A DNA stretch of 64,000 nt from Pinirhizobacter sp036499745. GTDB taxonomy: Bacteria > Pseudomonadota > Gammaproteobacteria > Xanthomonadales > Rhodanobacteraceae. The stretch is from the NCBI RefSeq assembly GCF_036499745.1, contig NZ_DASYDG010000010.1, forward strand, positions 62,001 through 126,000. The letters run 5' to 3'. The notes beneath the pieces are model-generated. The model ran no database searches, had not been told where the DNA came from, and saw nothing but the letters and a program-made list of their open reading frames with translations. The stretch's first letter is position 1. Every line of letters starts with the position of its first letter. This document shows, piece after piece, positions 35,481 to 43,854 of the stretch. Both the position numbers and the translations under genes were made by a program.

Positions 35481-36422
35481 TCACGGGATGGCCGCCGAAA
35501 CGGACTGCTTGAGTGCTTCCAGTGCCTGGCGCATGCCGTCGCTGTTGGCGATCGCCGCAACCTTGCTGGCATACGATGGGTCAGTGGCATACCCGCCGGC
35601 GACCAGCGCCTTGGCGTAACCGTAGGCGTCGTCGCCCTTGCCTACGGCGGCTGCATAACGCGGGCTGTTGGCGACCATGTCGGCATAGTCGGAGAACGAG
35701 CCCGACGGTGAATCGTAGGCACGGAATGCTGCGCGCGTACGCACCGCCACGCCACCTTCGTATTCCACGGTGGGTACGTTCACCTTGCCGCCGTCCCAGC
35801 TGGAGCCTGCCTTGATGCCGAACAGGTTGAAGCTGGAGTCGCCGTTGCTCGACTTGGGCATGTGCTTGCCGTACTGCGTTTCAAGCGCCGCCTGGGCCAG
35901 CACCACGCGTACGGAAACGCCGAGTTTCTTGGCAGCTTCAATGGCGTGCGGGGCGAGATCCTTGACGAATTGCTGGATATCCTGCGGCACCCACTTCTTC
36001 ACGGCCGAACCGACGGCGCCGACGGAACCGGCAAGTGCCGCGACCTTGTCCTGCCAGTCGCTGCCGGTAGAAGTGCTGCCTGCGCCCTGGGCGGCGAGCT
36101 GCTGCTCGGCGGACGTACCACCGAGTTGCTTCACCAGCATATCGGCGATACCCAGACCCTTGCCCTTGGACAGACTCACCGACAACTGGTGGTCGTAAAG
36201 ATCCGTCCACTGGTCCTGGCCCTGGCTGTCCATCAGGCCGTCGGACGGCGTGGCCGCGCGCATCGACTTCAACATCATCTGGGTGAAGATGGCTTCGAAC
36301 TGCTTGGCAACGACCGGCAGCGCAGCTTTGGCATCGGACTGCGCGCTCGCGCGCAACGCGTTGAACCCGGACAGGTCTGTCCAGGTTCCAACGTTGTTCG
36401 CGGTGACGTTGCCGGCGGCCAT
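35481..36422 (-). CDS. flgJ: Flagellar rod-assembly peptidoglycan hydrolase FlgJ
   Basis: A 313-residue dual-domain protein. The N-terminal rod-scaffold domain contains VAKQFEAIFTQMMLKSMR and a QGQDQWTDLYDHQLSVSL segment. The C-terminal glucosaminidase-type domain (GH73) holds VVLAQAALETQYGKH, whose Glu is the likely catalytic residue, and SSNGDSSFNLFGIKAG. It locally opens peptidoglycan for the rod. It begins 4 bases after flgI. Confidence 0.95.
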   Translation of the reverse strand: MAAGNVTANNVGTWTDLSGFNALRASAQSDAKAALPVVAKQFEAIFTQMMLKSMRAATPSDGLMDSQGQDQWTDLYDHQLSVSLSKGKGLGIADMLVKQLGGTSAEQQLAAQGAGSTSTGSDWQDKVAALAGSVGAVGSAVKKWVPQDIQQFVKDLAPHAIEAAKKLGVSVRVVLAQAALETQYGKHMPKSSNGDSSFNLFGIKAGSSWDGGKVNVPTVEYEGGVAVRTRAAFRAYDSPSGSFSDYADMVANSPRYAAAVGKGDDAYGYAKALVAGGYATDPSYASKVAAIANSDGMRQALEALKQSVSAAIP

Positions 36423-36426
36423 GGCG

Positions 36427-37539
36427 TCAGATCACCACCAGCTCAGCATGTAGGGCGCCCGACTGCTTGAGCGCCTGCAGGATGGAGATCAAGTCACTCG
36501 GGCCTGCGCCCACCTGGTTCACCGCGCGGATGATCTGGTCCAGGCTCACGCCCGGGCCGAACTTGAACATGTGCGCGCCGTCTTCGGAAATGCTCACCGA
36601 GGAGTTCTGCACCACCTGGGTGGTGCCGTTGGAGAATGGACCGGGCTGGCTTACCTGCGGGTTCTCGCTGATCGTTACCTGGATCGAACCGTGGGCCACG
36701 GCGGCGGCGCTTACACGCACGTCCGAACCGATCACCACCGTGCCGGTGCGGGAATTCACCACCACGCGGGCCGGCGCATCGCCGGGCGTTACTTCCAGGC
36801 CCTGGATCGCGCCAAGCCACGCCACGCGCTGCGAAGGCTCGGCCGGGCCGCGCACGGCGATCGAACCACCGTCCATCGGCTGGGCCGTGCCGGCACCGTA
36901 AGTGCCGTTGATGGCCTGGGCCACACGGGCAGCCGTGGTGAAATCCGGAGTATTGAGGTTCAGCACCATCGGGCCGCCCTGGCCGAAGCTTGAAGACACC
37001 GCGCGCTCGACGCTGGCCCCGTTGGGAATTCGGCCCGACGAGGAAATATTGATCTGCACGGAAGACCCGCTCTTGCCGCTGGCGCTGGCGCCGCCGACCA
37101 CCACGCTGCCCTGGGCCATGCCGTAAACGTTGCCGTCGGCACCGCGCATCGGCGTCATCAGCAGCTGACCACCACGGATGCTCTTGGCGTTGCCGATGGA
37201 TGCCACGGTAACGTCAATCATCTGGCCGGGCTTGGCGAACGGTGGCAGGTCCGCGGTGACCATCACGGCGGCAGCGTTCTTCAGCTGCGGACGCGCGTTG
37301 GCCGGCACCGAGATGCCGAACTGTTGCAGCATGTTCTCAAGGCTCTGCGTGGTGAACGGCGCCTGCGTGGTCTGGTCGCCCGAACCATCCAGGCCCACTA
37401 CCAGGCCATAGCCGATCAGCTGGTTGCTGCGCACACCCGCCACCGAGGTGAGGTCGCGGATCTTGTCGGCGTGCACCGGCGCCACGATGATGCCGGCCAA
37501 CGCGAGTGTTGAGATGAGCTTGCGCGTGAAGGTGTTCAT
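36427..37539 (-). CDS. flgI: Flagellar P-ring protein FlgI
   Basis: A 370-residue periplasmic ring protein. The signal peptide ends near VAPVHA. Conserved family text includes IRDLTSVAGVRSNQLIGYGLVVGLDGSGDQT, LENMLQQFGISVP, VMVTADLPPFAKPGQMIDVTVASIGNAKSIRGGQLLMTPMRGADG and a C-terminal LDQIIRAVNQVGAGPSDLISILQALKQSGALHAELVVI. The ATG directly abuts the flgH stop (TAGATG). Confidence 0.97.
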   Translation of the reverse strand: MNTFTRKLISTLALAGIIVAPVHADKIRDLTSVAGVRSNQLIGYGLVVGLDGSGDQTTQAPFTTQSLENMLQQFGISVPANARPQLKNAAAVMVTADLPPFAKPGQMIDVTVASIGNAKSIRGGQLLMTPMRGADGNVYGMAQGSVVVGGASASGKSGSSVQINISSSGRIPNGASVERAVSSSFGQGGPMVLNLNTPDFTTAARVAQAINGTYGAGTAQPMDGGSIAVRGPAEPSQRVAWLGAIQGLEVTPGDAPARVVVNSRTGTVVIGSDVRVSAAAVAHGSIQVTISENPQVSQPGPFSNGTTQVVQNSSVSISEDGAHMFKFGPGVSLDQIIRAVNQVGAGPSDLISILQALKQSGALHAELVVI

Positions 37540-38229
37540 CTAAAAGGGCATCCACTTCGAGCTGAAGAAGCGCGAGAGCCAGCCCTGGGTGTTGGCGTCG
37601 GCCAGGGCACCCTTGCCCGCGTAAGTGATGCGCGCGTCGGCCACGCGGGTCGACAGCACGGAGTTGTCCTGGGCGATGTCCTGCGCACGAACGATGCCTG
37701 AGATGCGCACCAATTCCTGGCCCTGGTTGATGGTCAGCCACTTCTGGCCGCGCACCAGCAAGTTGCCGTTCCCCAGGCGCTGGGCCACGGTAACGGTCAG
37801 CTGGCCGGAAAGCTGGTTGCTTTGCGAGCTGGAACCGGAGCCGTCGAAACTGCGGTCGCCGTCGGTGCCGATGTTTGCGGCAACGCCGCCTACTTTGAGC
37901 GTGTGCCCCAGCACCGTCGGTGCATCGATGGAGGTCTTGTCCGACTTACTGGTGGCGGTTGCCGATTTCTTGCTGGCCTGGGTGGATTCAACCAGGTTCA
38001 CGGTAAGGATGTCGCCCACACGATGCGCCTTGGCGTCGTTGAACAACTCCATGTTCTGGTCGGCCTGGTAGATCGAGCCGTTGCTGGCGGGTGTCGCCAC
38101 CGGTTCGATCGGCGCGGTGGCAGCCCATTCGGCATCGTCGTGGGCGCGGGTGTTCTGCATGCCGCAACCGCTGAGCGCGGCGGCGAACGCCAGCAGGCTC
38201 AAACGGAGGATGAAGGAGGAGGCTTTCAT
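37540..38229 (-). CDS. flgH: Flagellar L-ring lipoprotein FlgH
   Basis: A 229-residue outer-membrane ring lipoprotein. The signal ends in lipobox LSGC (Cys near residue 22). Conserved segments follow: GSIYQ, HRVGDILTVNLVESTQASKKS, QLTVTVAQRLGNGNLLVRGQKWLTINQGQELVRISGIVRAQDI, and VADARITYAGKG. Length is typical. It lies 9 bases after flgG. Confidence 0.96.
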   Translation of the reverse strand: MKASSFILRLSLLAFAAALSGCGMQNTRAHDDAEWAATAPIEPVATPASNGSIYQADQNMELFNDAKAHRVGDILTVNLVESTQASKKSATATSKSDKTSIDAPTVLGHTLKVGGVAANIGTDGDRSFDGSGSSSQSNQLSGQLTVTVAQRLGNGNLLVRGQKWLTINQGQELVRISGIVRAQDIAQDNSVLSTRVADARITYAGKGALADANTQGWLSRFFSSKWMPF

Positions 38230-38238
38230 GGCGATTTA

Positions 38239-39024
38239 TCAGGTTTTCTCGTTGATGTACTGGAGCATGCTGTCAACAGCGCTGATCGACTTCGAATTCA
38301 TTTCGTAGGTGCGCTGGGTTTCGATCATGTTCACCATCTCTTCCACCACGTTCACGTTGGAGGATTCAAGCGAACCCTGCAGCAGCGTGCCCATGCCATT
38401 CAGGCCCGGCTGGCCGGTCTGCGGCGTGCCGCTGGAGGCGGTTTCCAGGTAAAGGTTCTGGCCTTTCGACTGAAGCCCGGCGGGGTTGGTGAAGTCGGCC
38501 AGCTGAAGCGTGCCGATGGTGGTCGTGGCGTTCGTGGCACCGGACACGGCCGAAACAGTACCGTCCGTGCCGATGGTGAGCGATGTGGTGTTCGGCGGCA
38601 GCGTGATCGCCGGCTCGATCGGATAACCGTCGTCGGTCACCAACTGGCCGTTGCTGTCCGGGTGCAGCGAACCGTCGCGGGTATAGGCAAGCGAACCGTC
38701 GGGCATGGAGACCTGCAGGAAGCCGTTGCCCTGGATGGCCACGTCGTAGGAATTGCCGGTCTGCGTGCTGCCACCCTGGGTGAAGATTTTCTGGGTGCCC
38801 ACTACACGTACGCCGGTACCGATCATCATGCCGGTCGGCGACTGGGTCTGCTCGGTGGTCTGGCCGCCAGGCTGTCCCTTGTTCTGGTACATCAGGTCCT
38901 GGAACGATGCCCGCGAGCTCTTGAAGCCCGTGGTGTTCGCGTTGGCCAGGTTGTTCGAGATGACATCCATGCGCGTCTGCTGCGCATCGAGGCCGGTCTT
39001 GGCAATCCAGAGTGAGGAAAACAT
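38239..39024 (-). CDS. flgG: Flagellar distal rod protein FlgG
   Basis: A 261-residue rod subunit. The N-terminus FSSLWIAKTGLDAQQTRMDVISNNLANANTTGFKSSRASFQDLMYQ and C-terminus NVNVVEEMVNMIETQRTYEMNSKSISAVDSMLQYINEKT are diagnostic, with length equal to the family norm. FlgG forms the distal rod beneath the hook. It lies 31 bases after flgF. Confidence 0.97.
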   Translation of the reverse strand: MFSSLWIAKTGLDAQQTRMDVISNNLANANTTGFKSSRASFQDLMYQNKGQPGGQTTEQTQSPTGMMIGTGVRVVGTQKIFTQGGSTQTGNSYDVAIQGNGFLQVSMPDGSLAYTRDGSLHPDSNGQLVTDDGYPIEPAITLPPNTTSLTIGTDGTVSAVSGATNATTTIGTLQLADFTNPAGLQSKGQNLYLETASSGTPQTGQPGLNGMGTLLQGSLESSNVNVVEEMVNMIETQRTYEMNSKSISAVDSMLQYINEKT

Positions 39025-39055
39025 GGCGGACTCCTGTGTACTTACCGCTTAAGCG

Positions 39056-39793
39056 TCAATTTGCCGACAGCAACTTGAGGGACGAATCGGCGTTGTCTTC
39101 CGCCGTCTTGATCGACTTCACTGCCATTTCGTATTGCCTGGACAGGGAAATCATCTTCACCAGCTCCGCCGATGCATTGACGTTGCTGCCCTCCAGCGTC
39201 CCTGTCGCCAGGCGGACGGTGTCATCGGCCGGGGCCGTTGTTCCATCTGCCGTATGCATCAGGCCGTCTGTGCCCTGGACCATCGCCGTATCACCCGATA
39301 CGAGCTTGATGCGATCCAGGGTGGAGACGGTTTCCGGACCCTGTCCCTGGGGTACTGCAGAAATCGTGCCGTCCTCGCCAATTTGCAGCTTTGTCGAATT
39401 GGCCAACGTAATCGGACCGCCACCGCCCACCACCGGATTGCCCTTCGAGTCGGTCAGCGTGCCATCGGCGGTGAGCTGCAGGTCACCGGCCCGGGTGTAG
39501 CCTTCAGAGCCGTCCGGTGCCTGCACGGCGATGAAACCCGGGCCACGCACTGCGATGTCGAGCGCGCGGCCGGTGGACTGCAACGAGCCCTGGGTCATGT
39601 CGTTGCCGAGGCCATAGGCCACGGCGTTGATACGTGTCTTCTGGCCATCGCCCAGCACCGGCACGGACGTGAACGATGTCAGCTCGCTCTTGAAGCCGGT
39701 GGTGCTGGCATTGGCAAGGTTGTGGCTGACCGCGTCCTGGGCCCGCATGATCTGCGAGGCCCCGGTCATCGCGACGTAGATGGAATGATCCAT
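39056..39793 (-). CDS. flgF: Flagellar proximal rod protein FlgF
   Basis: A 245-residue rod subunit starting MDHSIYVAMTGASQIMRAQDAVSHNLANASTTGFKSELTSF and ending with the usual VNASAELVKMISLSRQYEMAVKSIKTAEDNADSSLKLLSAN. Short relatives such as FlgG share the same ends; position between flgE and flgG and the MDHSIYVAMTGA start support FlgF. Confidence 0.95.
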   Translation of the reverse strand: MDHSIYVAMTGASQIMRAQDAVSHNLANASTTGFKSELTSFTSVPVLGDGQKTRINAVAYGLGNDMTQGSLQSTGRALDIAVRGPGFIAVQAPDGSEGYTRAGDLQLTADGTLTDSKGNPVVGGGGPITLANSTKLQIGEDGTISAVPQGQGPETVSTLDRIKLVSGDTAMVQGTDGLMHTADGTTAPADDTVRLATGTLEGSNVNASAELVKMISLSRQYEMAVKSIKTAEDNADSSLKLLSAN

Positions 39794-39820
39794 GGCTGAA
39801 GACCCTTATCGCTTTATTGC

Positions 39821-41041
39821 TTAGCGCGAGATCGCGTTGAACAGCGTGCTGGCCAGCGTGTTGTCCACCGTCAATGCCTGGGCATTGGCCTGGTAGTTGC
39901 GCTGGGCCTTGATCATGTCCACCAGCTGGCTGGTGGTATCGGCGGTTGAAGAACTCTCCAGCGCGCCGGACTGCACGGTGCCGAACTGGCCGGTGCCGGA
40001 GCTGCCCATCACAGCCGTGCCCGAATCACCGCTGGCAAGCCAGGTGGTGTTGCCGACCTGGCGCAGGCCCTGCAGGTTGGCGAAGTTCGCCATCGCCACC
40101 TGGCCCAGCTGCGCGGTCTGGTTGTTGGAGTAATACGCGGTAACCACACCCTTCGAATCCACGTCGATGGAAGAAAGCGTGCCTGCCTCGTTGCCGTCCT
40201 TGTCCACTGAGCCTGCGGAAAAATCCGTGCCGAACTGGGTGGTGTTGCTCATGTCCAGGGTCATGGTGACGGGGTTGGAACCGTTGCCGAAGTCCACCGG
40301 GTTGAAAGCCAGCGCGCCGTTGGCGGGCGTGGTCAGCTTGCCGGTCGAATCGAAAGTCATCGGCTGGGTGCCGGCATCCTGGCCGTCCATGAACATGTGG
40401 GCGTCCCAGGTATTGGTACCTGTCTTGACGTAGTACACGGTGGCCGCGTGCGAGCCACCCTGCGAGTCGTAAATGTTGAAGGTGGTGGTGTTGTTGTAGC
40501 TGGTCGAATCGGACGTGCTGAACGGCGTGCCGGTGGGCAGTGTCGCGCTGGATGGCAGGTTCGCGCTGATCGCGGCCTTGGAGGTGGCGCTGGCCGAGCT
40601 CTGCGCCGTGGTCAGGTTGAGGTTCTTCAGCGTGCTGGTATCGAAACCGCCGGTGGCATTGGGCGGATACACCTGAAGGTTGTAGCCTTCCTGCGTAAGC
40701 ACGTTGCCCGATGAATCCTTGTGGAAGTTGCCCGCACGGGTATAGGCCAGGCCGTCGCCGGTATTGACGGTGAAGAAGCCGTTGCCGGAGATGGCGAAGT
40801 CCAGGCTGTTGGTCGTGTTCTCGATGTCGCCCTGCTGGAATTGCTGGGCCACGTCGGTCATGCGCGTGCCAGAGCCAACAGCCGTGGCATTGATGTTGTC
40901 GCCGGTCACGGCGAACACGTCGGCAAACTCGGCGCGCGAGCCCTTGAAGCCGGTGGTGTTGGCGTTGGCCAGGTTGTTGGAGATCACGTTCAGGTCGGAC
41001 TGCGCGGCGTTGATGCCGGTCAGGGTGGTATTAAGTGCCAT
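39821..41041 (-). CDS. flgE: Flagellar hook protein FlgE
   Basis: A 406-residue hook subunit. N-terminus ALNTTLTGINAAQSDLNVISNNLANANTTGFKGSRAEFADVF; C-terminus ESSTADTTSQLVDMIKAQRNYQANAQALTVDNTLASTLFNAI. The middle has the hook D1/D2 beta structure with DSTSYNNTTTFNIYDSQGGSHAATVYYVK. It lies 34 bases after flgD, the hook scaffold. Confidence 0.97.
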   Translation of the reverse strand: MALNTTLTGINAAQSDLNVISNNLANANTTGFKGSRAEFADVFAVTGDNINATAVGSGTRMTDVAQQFQQGDIENTTNSLDFAISGNGFFTVNTGDGLAYTRAGNFHKDSSGNVLTQEGYNLQVYPPNATGGFDTSTLKNLNLTTAQSSASATSKAAISANLPSSATLPTGTPFSTSDSTSYNNTTTFNIYDSQGGSHAATVYYVKTGTNTWDAHMFMDGQDAGTQPMTFDSTGKLTTPANGALAFNPVDFGNGSNPVTMTLDMSNTTQFGTDFSAGSVDKDGNEAGTLSSIDVDSKGVVTAYYSNNQTAQLGQVAMANFANLQGLRQVGNTTWLASGDSGTAVMGSSGTGQFGTVQSGALESSSTADTTSQLVDMIKAQRNYQANAQALTVDNTLASTLFNAISR

Positions 41042-41074
41042 GGGTCAGTTCCTCGGATTTGAATTCGAAATGCG

Positions 41075-41752
41075 TCAGAGAATTTGCGCGACCTGGGCAA
41101 GCGGTACGCCACCCACGCCAGCCACTTGCAGGTAGGTGCCGACGGAAGAACCGCCATACCCCACGCCGGTCACAGTGCCGGAGAGGAAGGTATTGGCTGC
41201 GGTACCTGCATCGGTGGCCGCAAGCGTGTAGGTTCCCGCTGCGACGGCTTGGCCACTGTCGTCCTTGCCATCCCAGGTGAACTGCGAGAGGCCCTCGCTC
41301 TGGGTTCCGAGATTGATCGTGCGTACGGCGTTGCCGGACGCATCGGTAATTTTGATCACCACGGCGCCTGCCGTGGCTACATTCACTGCACCCTTGGTGG
41401 CAGTGCTGCCGTCGTAGGCGGTGGTGGTGGCCGGCACCATCACATCGCGGCCGACGAGGTTCGCGGAGCTCAGCACCTGGTTGGTCTGCGAGGCACTGGT
41501 TAGCTGGCTGGCCAGCGAGGTCACCGTGGTATTCAGGTCTTGCGTCGCCGACAGCGTGGAGAACTGCGCCATCTGCGAGGCGAATTGCTGGTTGTCGACC
41601 GGGTTGGTCGGGTCTTGCGCCTGCAACTGGGCCACCATCAGCTTCAGGAAGTCGCTCTGCGACATCGCGCCGGTTGAGGACGACGACGAAGAAGACGACG
41701 ACGACGACGAGTTCGAATTGTTGGTGGTGTTGTTGGTATCAACGGTGCTCAT
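41075..41752 (-). CDS. flgD: Flagellar hook-capping protein FlgD
   Basis: A 225-residue hook assembly scaffold. The conserved MSQSDFLKLMVAQLQAQDPTNPVDNQQFASQMAQFSTL follows an unusual N-terminal run of serine residues (about 13, interrupted only near its start by Asn). The C-terminal part (VVIKITDASGNAVRTINLGTQSEGLSQFTWDGKDDSGQAVAAGTYTL) is the FLgD Ig-like/tudor domain. The serine run is encoded by a short trinucleotide repeat. Confidence 0.96.
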   Translation of the reverse strand: MSTVDTNNTTNNSNSSSSSSSSSSSSTGAMSQSDFLKLMVAQLQAQDPTNPVDNQQFASQMAQFSTLSATQDLNTTVTSLASQLTSASQTNQVLSSANLVGRDVMVPATTTAYDGSTATKGAVNVATAGAVVIKITDASGNAVRTINLGTQSEGLSQFTWDGKDDSGQAVAAGTYTLAATDAGTAANTFLSGTVTGVGYGGSSVGTYLQVAGVGGVPLAQVAQIL

Positions 41753-41760
41753 GGGAATTC

Positions 41761-42198
41761 CTACTTGCCGAGGTCGAGGGTTTTCAACATCAGCTGCTTG
41801 GCTGTGTTCATGACCTCGACGTTGTTCTGGTACGAACGCGAGGCGGAAATCATGTTGACCAGTTCATCGATCGGATTGACGTTGCTGGCATAGACGCGGC
41901 CCTCGGCGTCGGCAAGCGGATTGCCTGGCTCGTAGCGCGAATCAACGGCCGCCTGGCTTTCACTCACGCCCAGGATCTTCACCCCGCCCATCGCGCTGTC
42001 GGCGTCACCACCGGCGCCGATGCCGCCCATCTGCCCAGCCATGGCGGCCGAAAACAGCGGCGACTTCGCGCGGTAGGCCGCTTCCGGGCTGCCGGCGACG
42101 GTGTCGGCGTTGGCCAGGTTGCTGGCCGTGGTATTCAGGCGCATCGACTGCGCGGCCATGCCGGTGCCGGCCACATCGAAAATATTGAAAAGGCTCAT
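41761..42198 (-). CDS. flgC: Flagellar proximal rod protein FlgC
   Basis: A 145-residue rod protein. N-terminus MSLFNIFDVAGTGMAAQSMRLNTTASNLANADTVAGSPEAAYRAKSPLF; C-terminus VYASNVNPIDELVNMISASRSYQNNVEVMNTAKQLMLKTLDLGK. Its start shares one base with the flgB stop. Length and motifs are typical. Confidence 0.97.
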   Translation of the reverse strand: MSLFNIFDVAGTGMAAQSMRLNTTASNLANADTVAGSPEAAYRAKSPLFSAAMAGQMGGIGAGGDADSAMGGVKILGVSESQAAVDSRYEPGNPLADAEGRVYASNVNPIDELVNMISASRSYQNNVEVMNTAKQLMLKTLDLGK

Positions 42199-42608
42199 CA
42201 GCTGCCTCCGTTGATGGCGGTGCGCATCATGCGGATCTGCGCGGTGATGAAACTCAAGGAAGCCTGGTAGTGCACGGCGTTGCCGGCGAACTGGGCCTGT
42301 TCGACCTGGGTATCGACGGTATTGCCGTCCATCGTGGGCTGGGTGGACACGCGGTAGGCGAGCGGCTCGTGACCAGGCAGGGCCCCTACGCCCCCGAGGT
42401 CCTTTTCAGACGTGGCTGTCATCTGAAGGTTGCCGCCTTCGCTTGAACCCGTGGCGGCTATCAGTGCCTTGCGGAAATCGACGTCACGCGCCTTGTAGTC
42501 GGGCGTGTCCGCGTTGGCCAGGTTCGAGGAAATCACCTCGGCACGCTTCTGCCACAGGCCGAGGGCCTGGGTGTGGATGCCGAACATGTTGTCGGTGAAG
42601 TTGCTCAT
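42198..42608 (-). CDS. flgB: Flagellar proximal rod protein FlgB
   Basis: A 136-residue rod protein, first gene of the flgB-C-D-E-F-G-H-I-J-K-L operon. Recognisable parts are FGIHTQALGLWQKRAEVISSNLANADTPDYKARDVDFRKAL and NTVDTQVEQAQFAGNAVHYQASLSFITAQIRMMRTAINGGS. A sigma54 promoter lies about 33 bases upstream of the start. Confidence 0.96.
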   Translation of the reverse strand: MSNFTDNMFGIHTQALGLWQKRAEVISSNLANADTPDYKARDVDFRKALIAATGSSEGGNLQMTATSEKDLGGVGALPGHEPLAYRVSTQPTMDGNTVDTQVEQAQFAGNAVHYQASLSFITAQIRMMRTAINGGS

Positions 42609-42640
42609 GCGAGAGCCCCGTGGGATGACGGAGTTCGTTG

Positions 42641-42657
42641 AGCAAGAGCTGTGCCAG
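42641..42657 (-). promoter_or_regulatory. Sigma54 promoter of the flgB-flgL operon
   Basis: Minus-strand CTGGCACAGCTCTTGCT matches YTGGCACGRNNNTTGCW almost completely, with -24 GG and -12 GC correctly spaced. It places the axial-structure operon under RpoN with a FleQ-type activator, as in Xanthomonas and Pseudomonas. Confidence 0.8.
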
Positions 42658-42760
42658 TTATTAACTTACTGATCTATATAGCATTATTTGATCAGTGGCA
42701 TTTTTCCGGCGCGACAGGGGCGCCGGAATTCAGACGCTCGGGGCCTATGGAAGCCTTCGG

Positions 42761-43705
42761 CTACAACGACGCCCAGCGAACGGGTTCTTCAGCAGGCAGG
42801 AGTTCCACCACGGCCGCGGCAAGTATGTCGGGCTGGAACTTGGCGATGAATCGGTCGGCGCCTACCTGGTTCACCATCGACTCGTTGAATACGCCGCTGA
42901 GCGAGCTGTGCAGCAGCACCTTCATGTCTTTCAGGCGATCGTCCTCGCGGATGGCGCGGGTCAGCGCGTAGCCGTCCATGCGCGGCATCTCGATGTCCGA
43001 GATCACCATGGCCACGTTGTCGTCGCTGTCGCCTTCGGCCAGCGCCACCAGCCTTTCATAGGCTTCCTGGCCATCGTTGGCAACCACGCATTCCAGGTTC
43101 ATCTGGCGGAACAGTTCCACGATCTGCGTACGGGCCACCATCGAATCATCCGCCACCAGCACCCTGCGCGGGCGCCGCCGGGCATCACCCGGAACACTGC
43201 CGATGCGCGAGGACAATTCCACCTTGGCAGGCTCGATGCTGGCGAGCACCTGCTCGACATCGACGATGGCCAGCAGGTTGCCATCCAGCCGGGTTACCGC
43301 GTTGACCCGGGGGCCGTAGCCCAGCGATGGAGGCGGCGCGGCCATGGCCGCGCCGTCGCAATGGACGATGCGCTGCACATCGGACACCAGGAAAGCCTGC
43401 ACGCTGCGGCTGAACTCGGTCACGATGAAGTGCGCCTCGGGGTGATCGGCCAGCGGCGGATAACCCATGGCCCGGGCCAGGTCGATCACTGGAATGGTCT
43501 GGCCGCGGTAGTCGAAACTGCCGGCGATCAGCTCGTGCATGCTGGGCATGCGCTCCAGGCGCTGGCGGCGGATCACCTCACGCACCTTGAACACATTGAT
43601 GCCGAAATCCTGCCCGTCGCCAAGGCGGAACATCAGCATGGCCACGCGGTTGTGCCCTGCCAGGCGGGTGAAGCGTTCAACGGTTTCGAGCAGCGGGCCG
43701 GACAT
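42761..43705 (-). CDS. cheV: Chemotaxis coupling-regulator protein CheV
   Basis: A 314-residue protein joining a CheW-like domain (about residues 1-160, with FGINVFKVREVIRR and SFDYRGQTIPVIDLARAMG) to a response-regulator receiver domain. The receiver contains RVLVADDSMVARTQIVELF and the phosphoacceptor Asp in AMVISDIEMPRMDGYALT. It couples receptors to CheA and is phosphorylated for adaptation. The ATG at 43705 (MSGPLLETVERF) fits family length; a longer frame upstream would overlap the promoter region. No good ribosome site precedes it. It lies upstream of flgB on the same strand. Confidence 0.93.
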   Translation of the reverse strand: MSGPLLETVERFTRLAGHNRVAMLMFRLGDGQDFGINVFKVREVIRRQRLERMPSMHELIAGSFDYRGQTIPVIDLARAMGYPPLADHPEAHFIVTEFSRSVQAFLVSDVQRIVHCDGAAMAAPPPSLGYGPRVNAVTRLDGNLLAIVDVEQVLASIEPAKVELSSRIGSVPGDARRRPRRVLVADDSMVARTQIVELFRQMNLECVVANDGQEAYERLVALAEGDSDDNVAMVISDIEMPRMDGYALTRAIREDDRLKDMKVLLHSSLSGVFNESMVNQVGADRFIAKFQPDILAAAVVELLPAEEPVRWASL

Positions 43706-43737
43706 GCTTGGGTTCAATCCATGCTTGGGATGGCGGC

Positions 43738-43765
43738 TTATCGGCCGGGGCCGGGGAGAACTGAA
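43738..43765 (-). promoter_or_regulatory. Sigma28-like promoter of cheV
   Basis: The minus strand carries an exact -10 GCCGATAA (43745-43738) about 33 bases from the cheV start codon. The -35 side is weak: TTCAGTTC (43765-43758) with a 12-base spacer. The -10 is perfect but the -35 is only 5 of 8. Confidence 0.5.
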
Positions 43766-43777
43766 GGCTGGGCTTGC

Positions 43778-43794
43778 TTGGCACATGCCTTGCT
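43778..43794 (+). promoter_or_regulatory. Sigma54 promoter of the soluble chemoreceptor-flgA operon
   Basis: TTGGCACATGCCTTGCT matches the RpoN consensus at -24 (TGGCA) and -12 (TTGC) with correct spacing, pointing right. It ends about 60 bases before the chemoreceptor start and is back to back with the cheV sigma28-like site. Confidence 0.75.
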
Positions 43795-43854
43795 TCCTCA
43801 AGTCTCGCGCCCCTTTGTCGATGTAAGGGGACACCCTCGGAGCCGTCGTTATCT

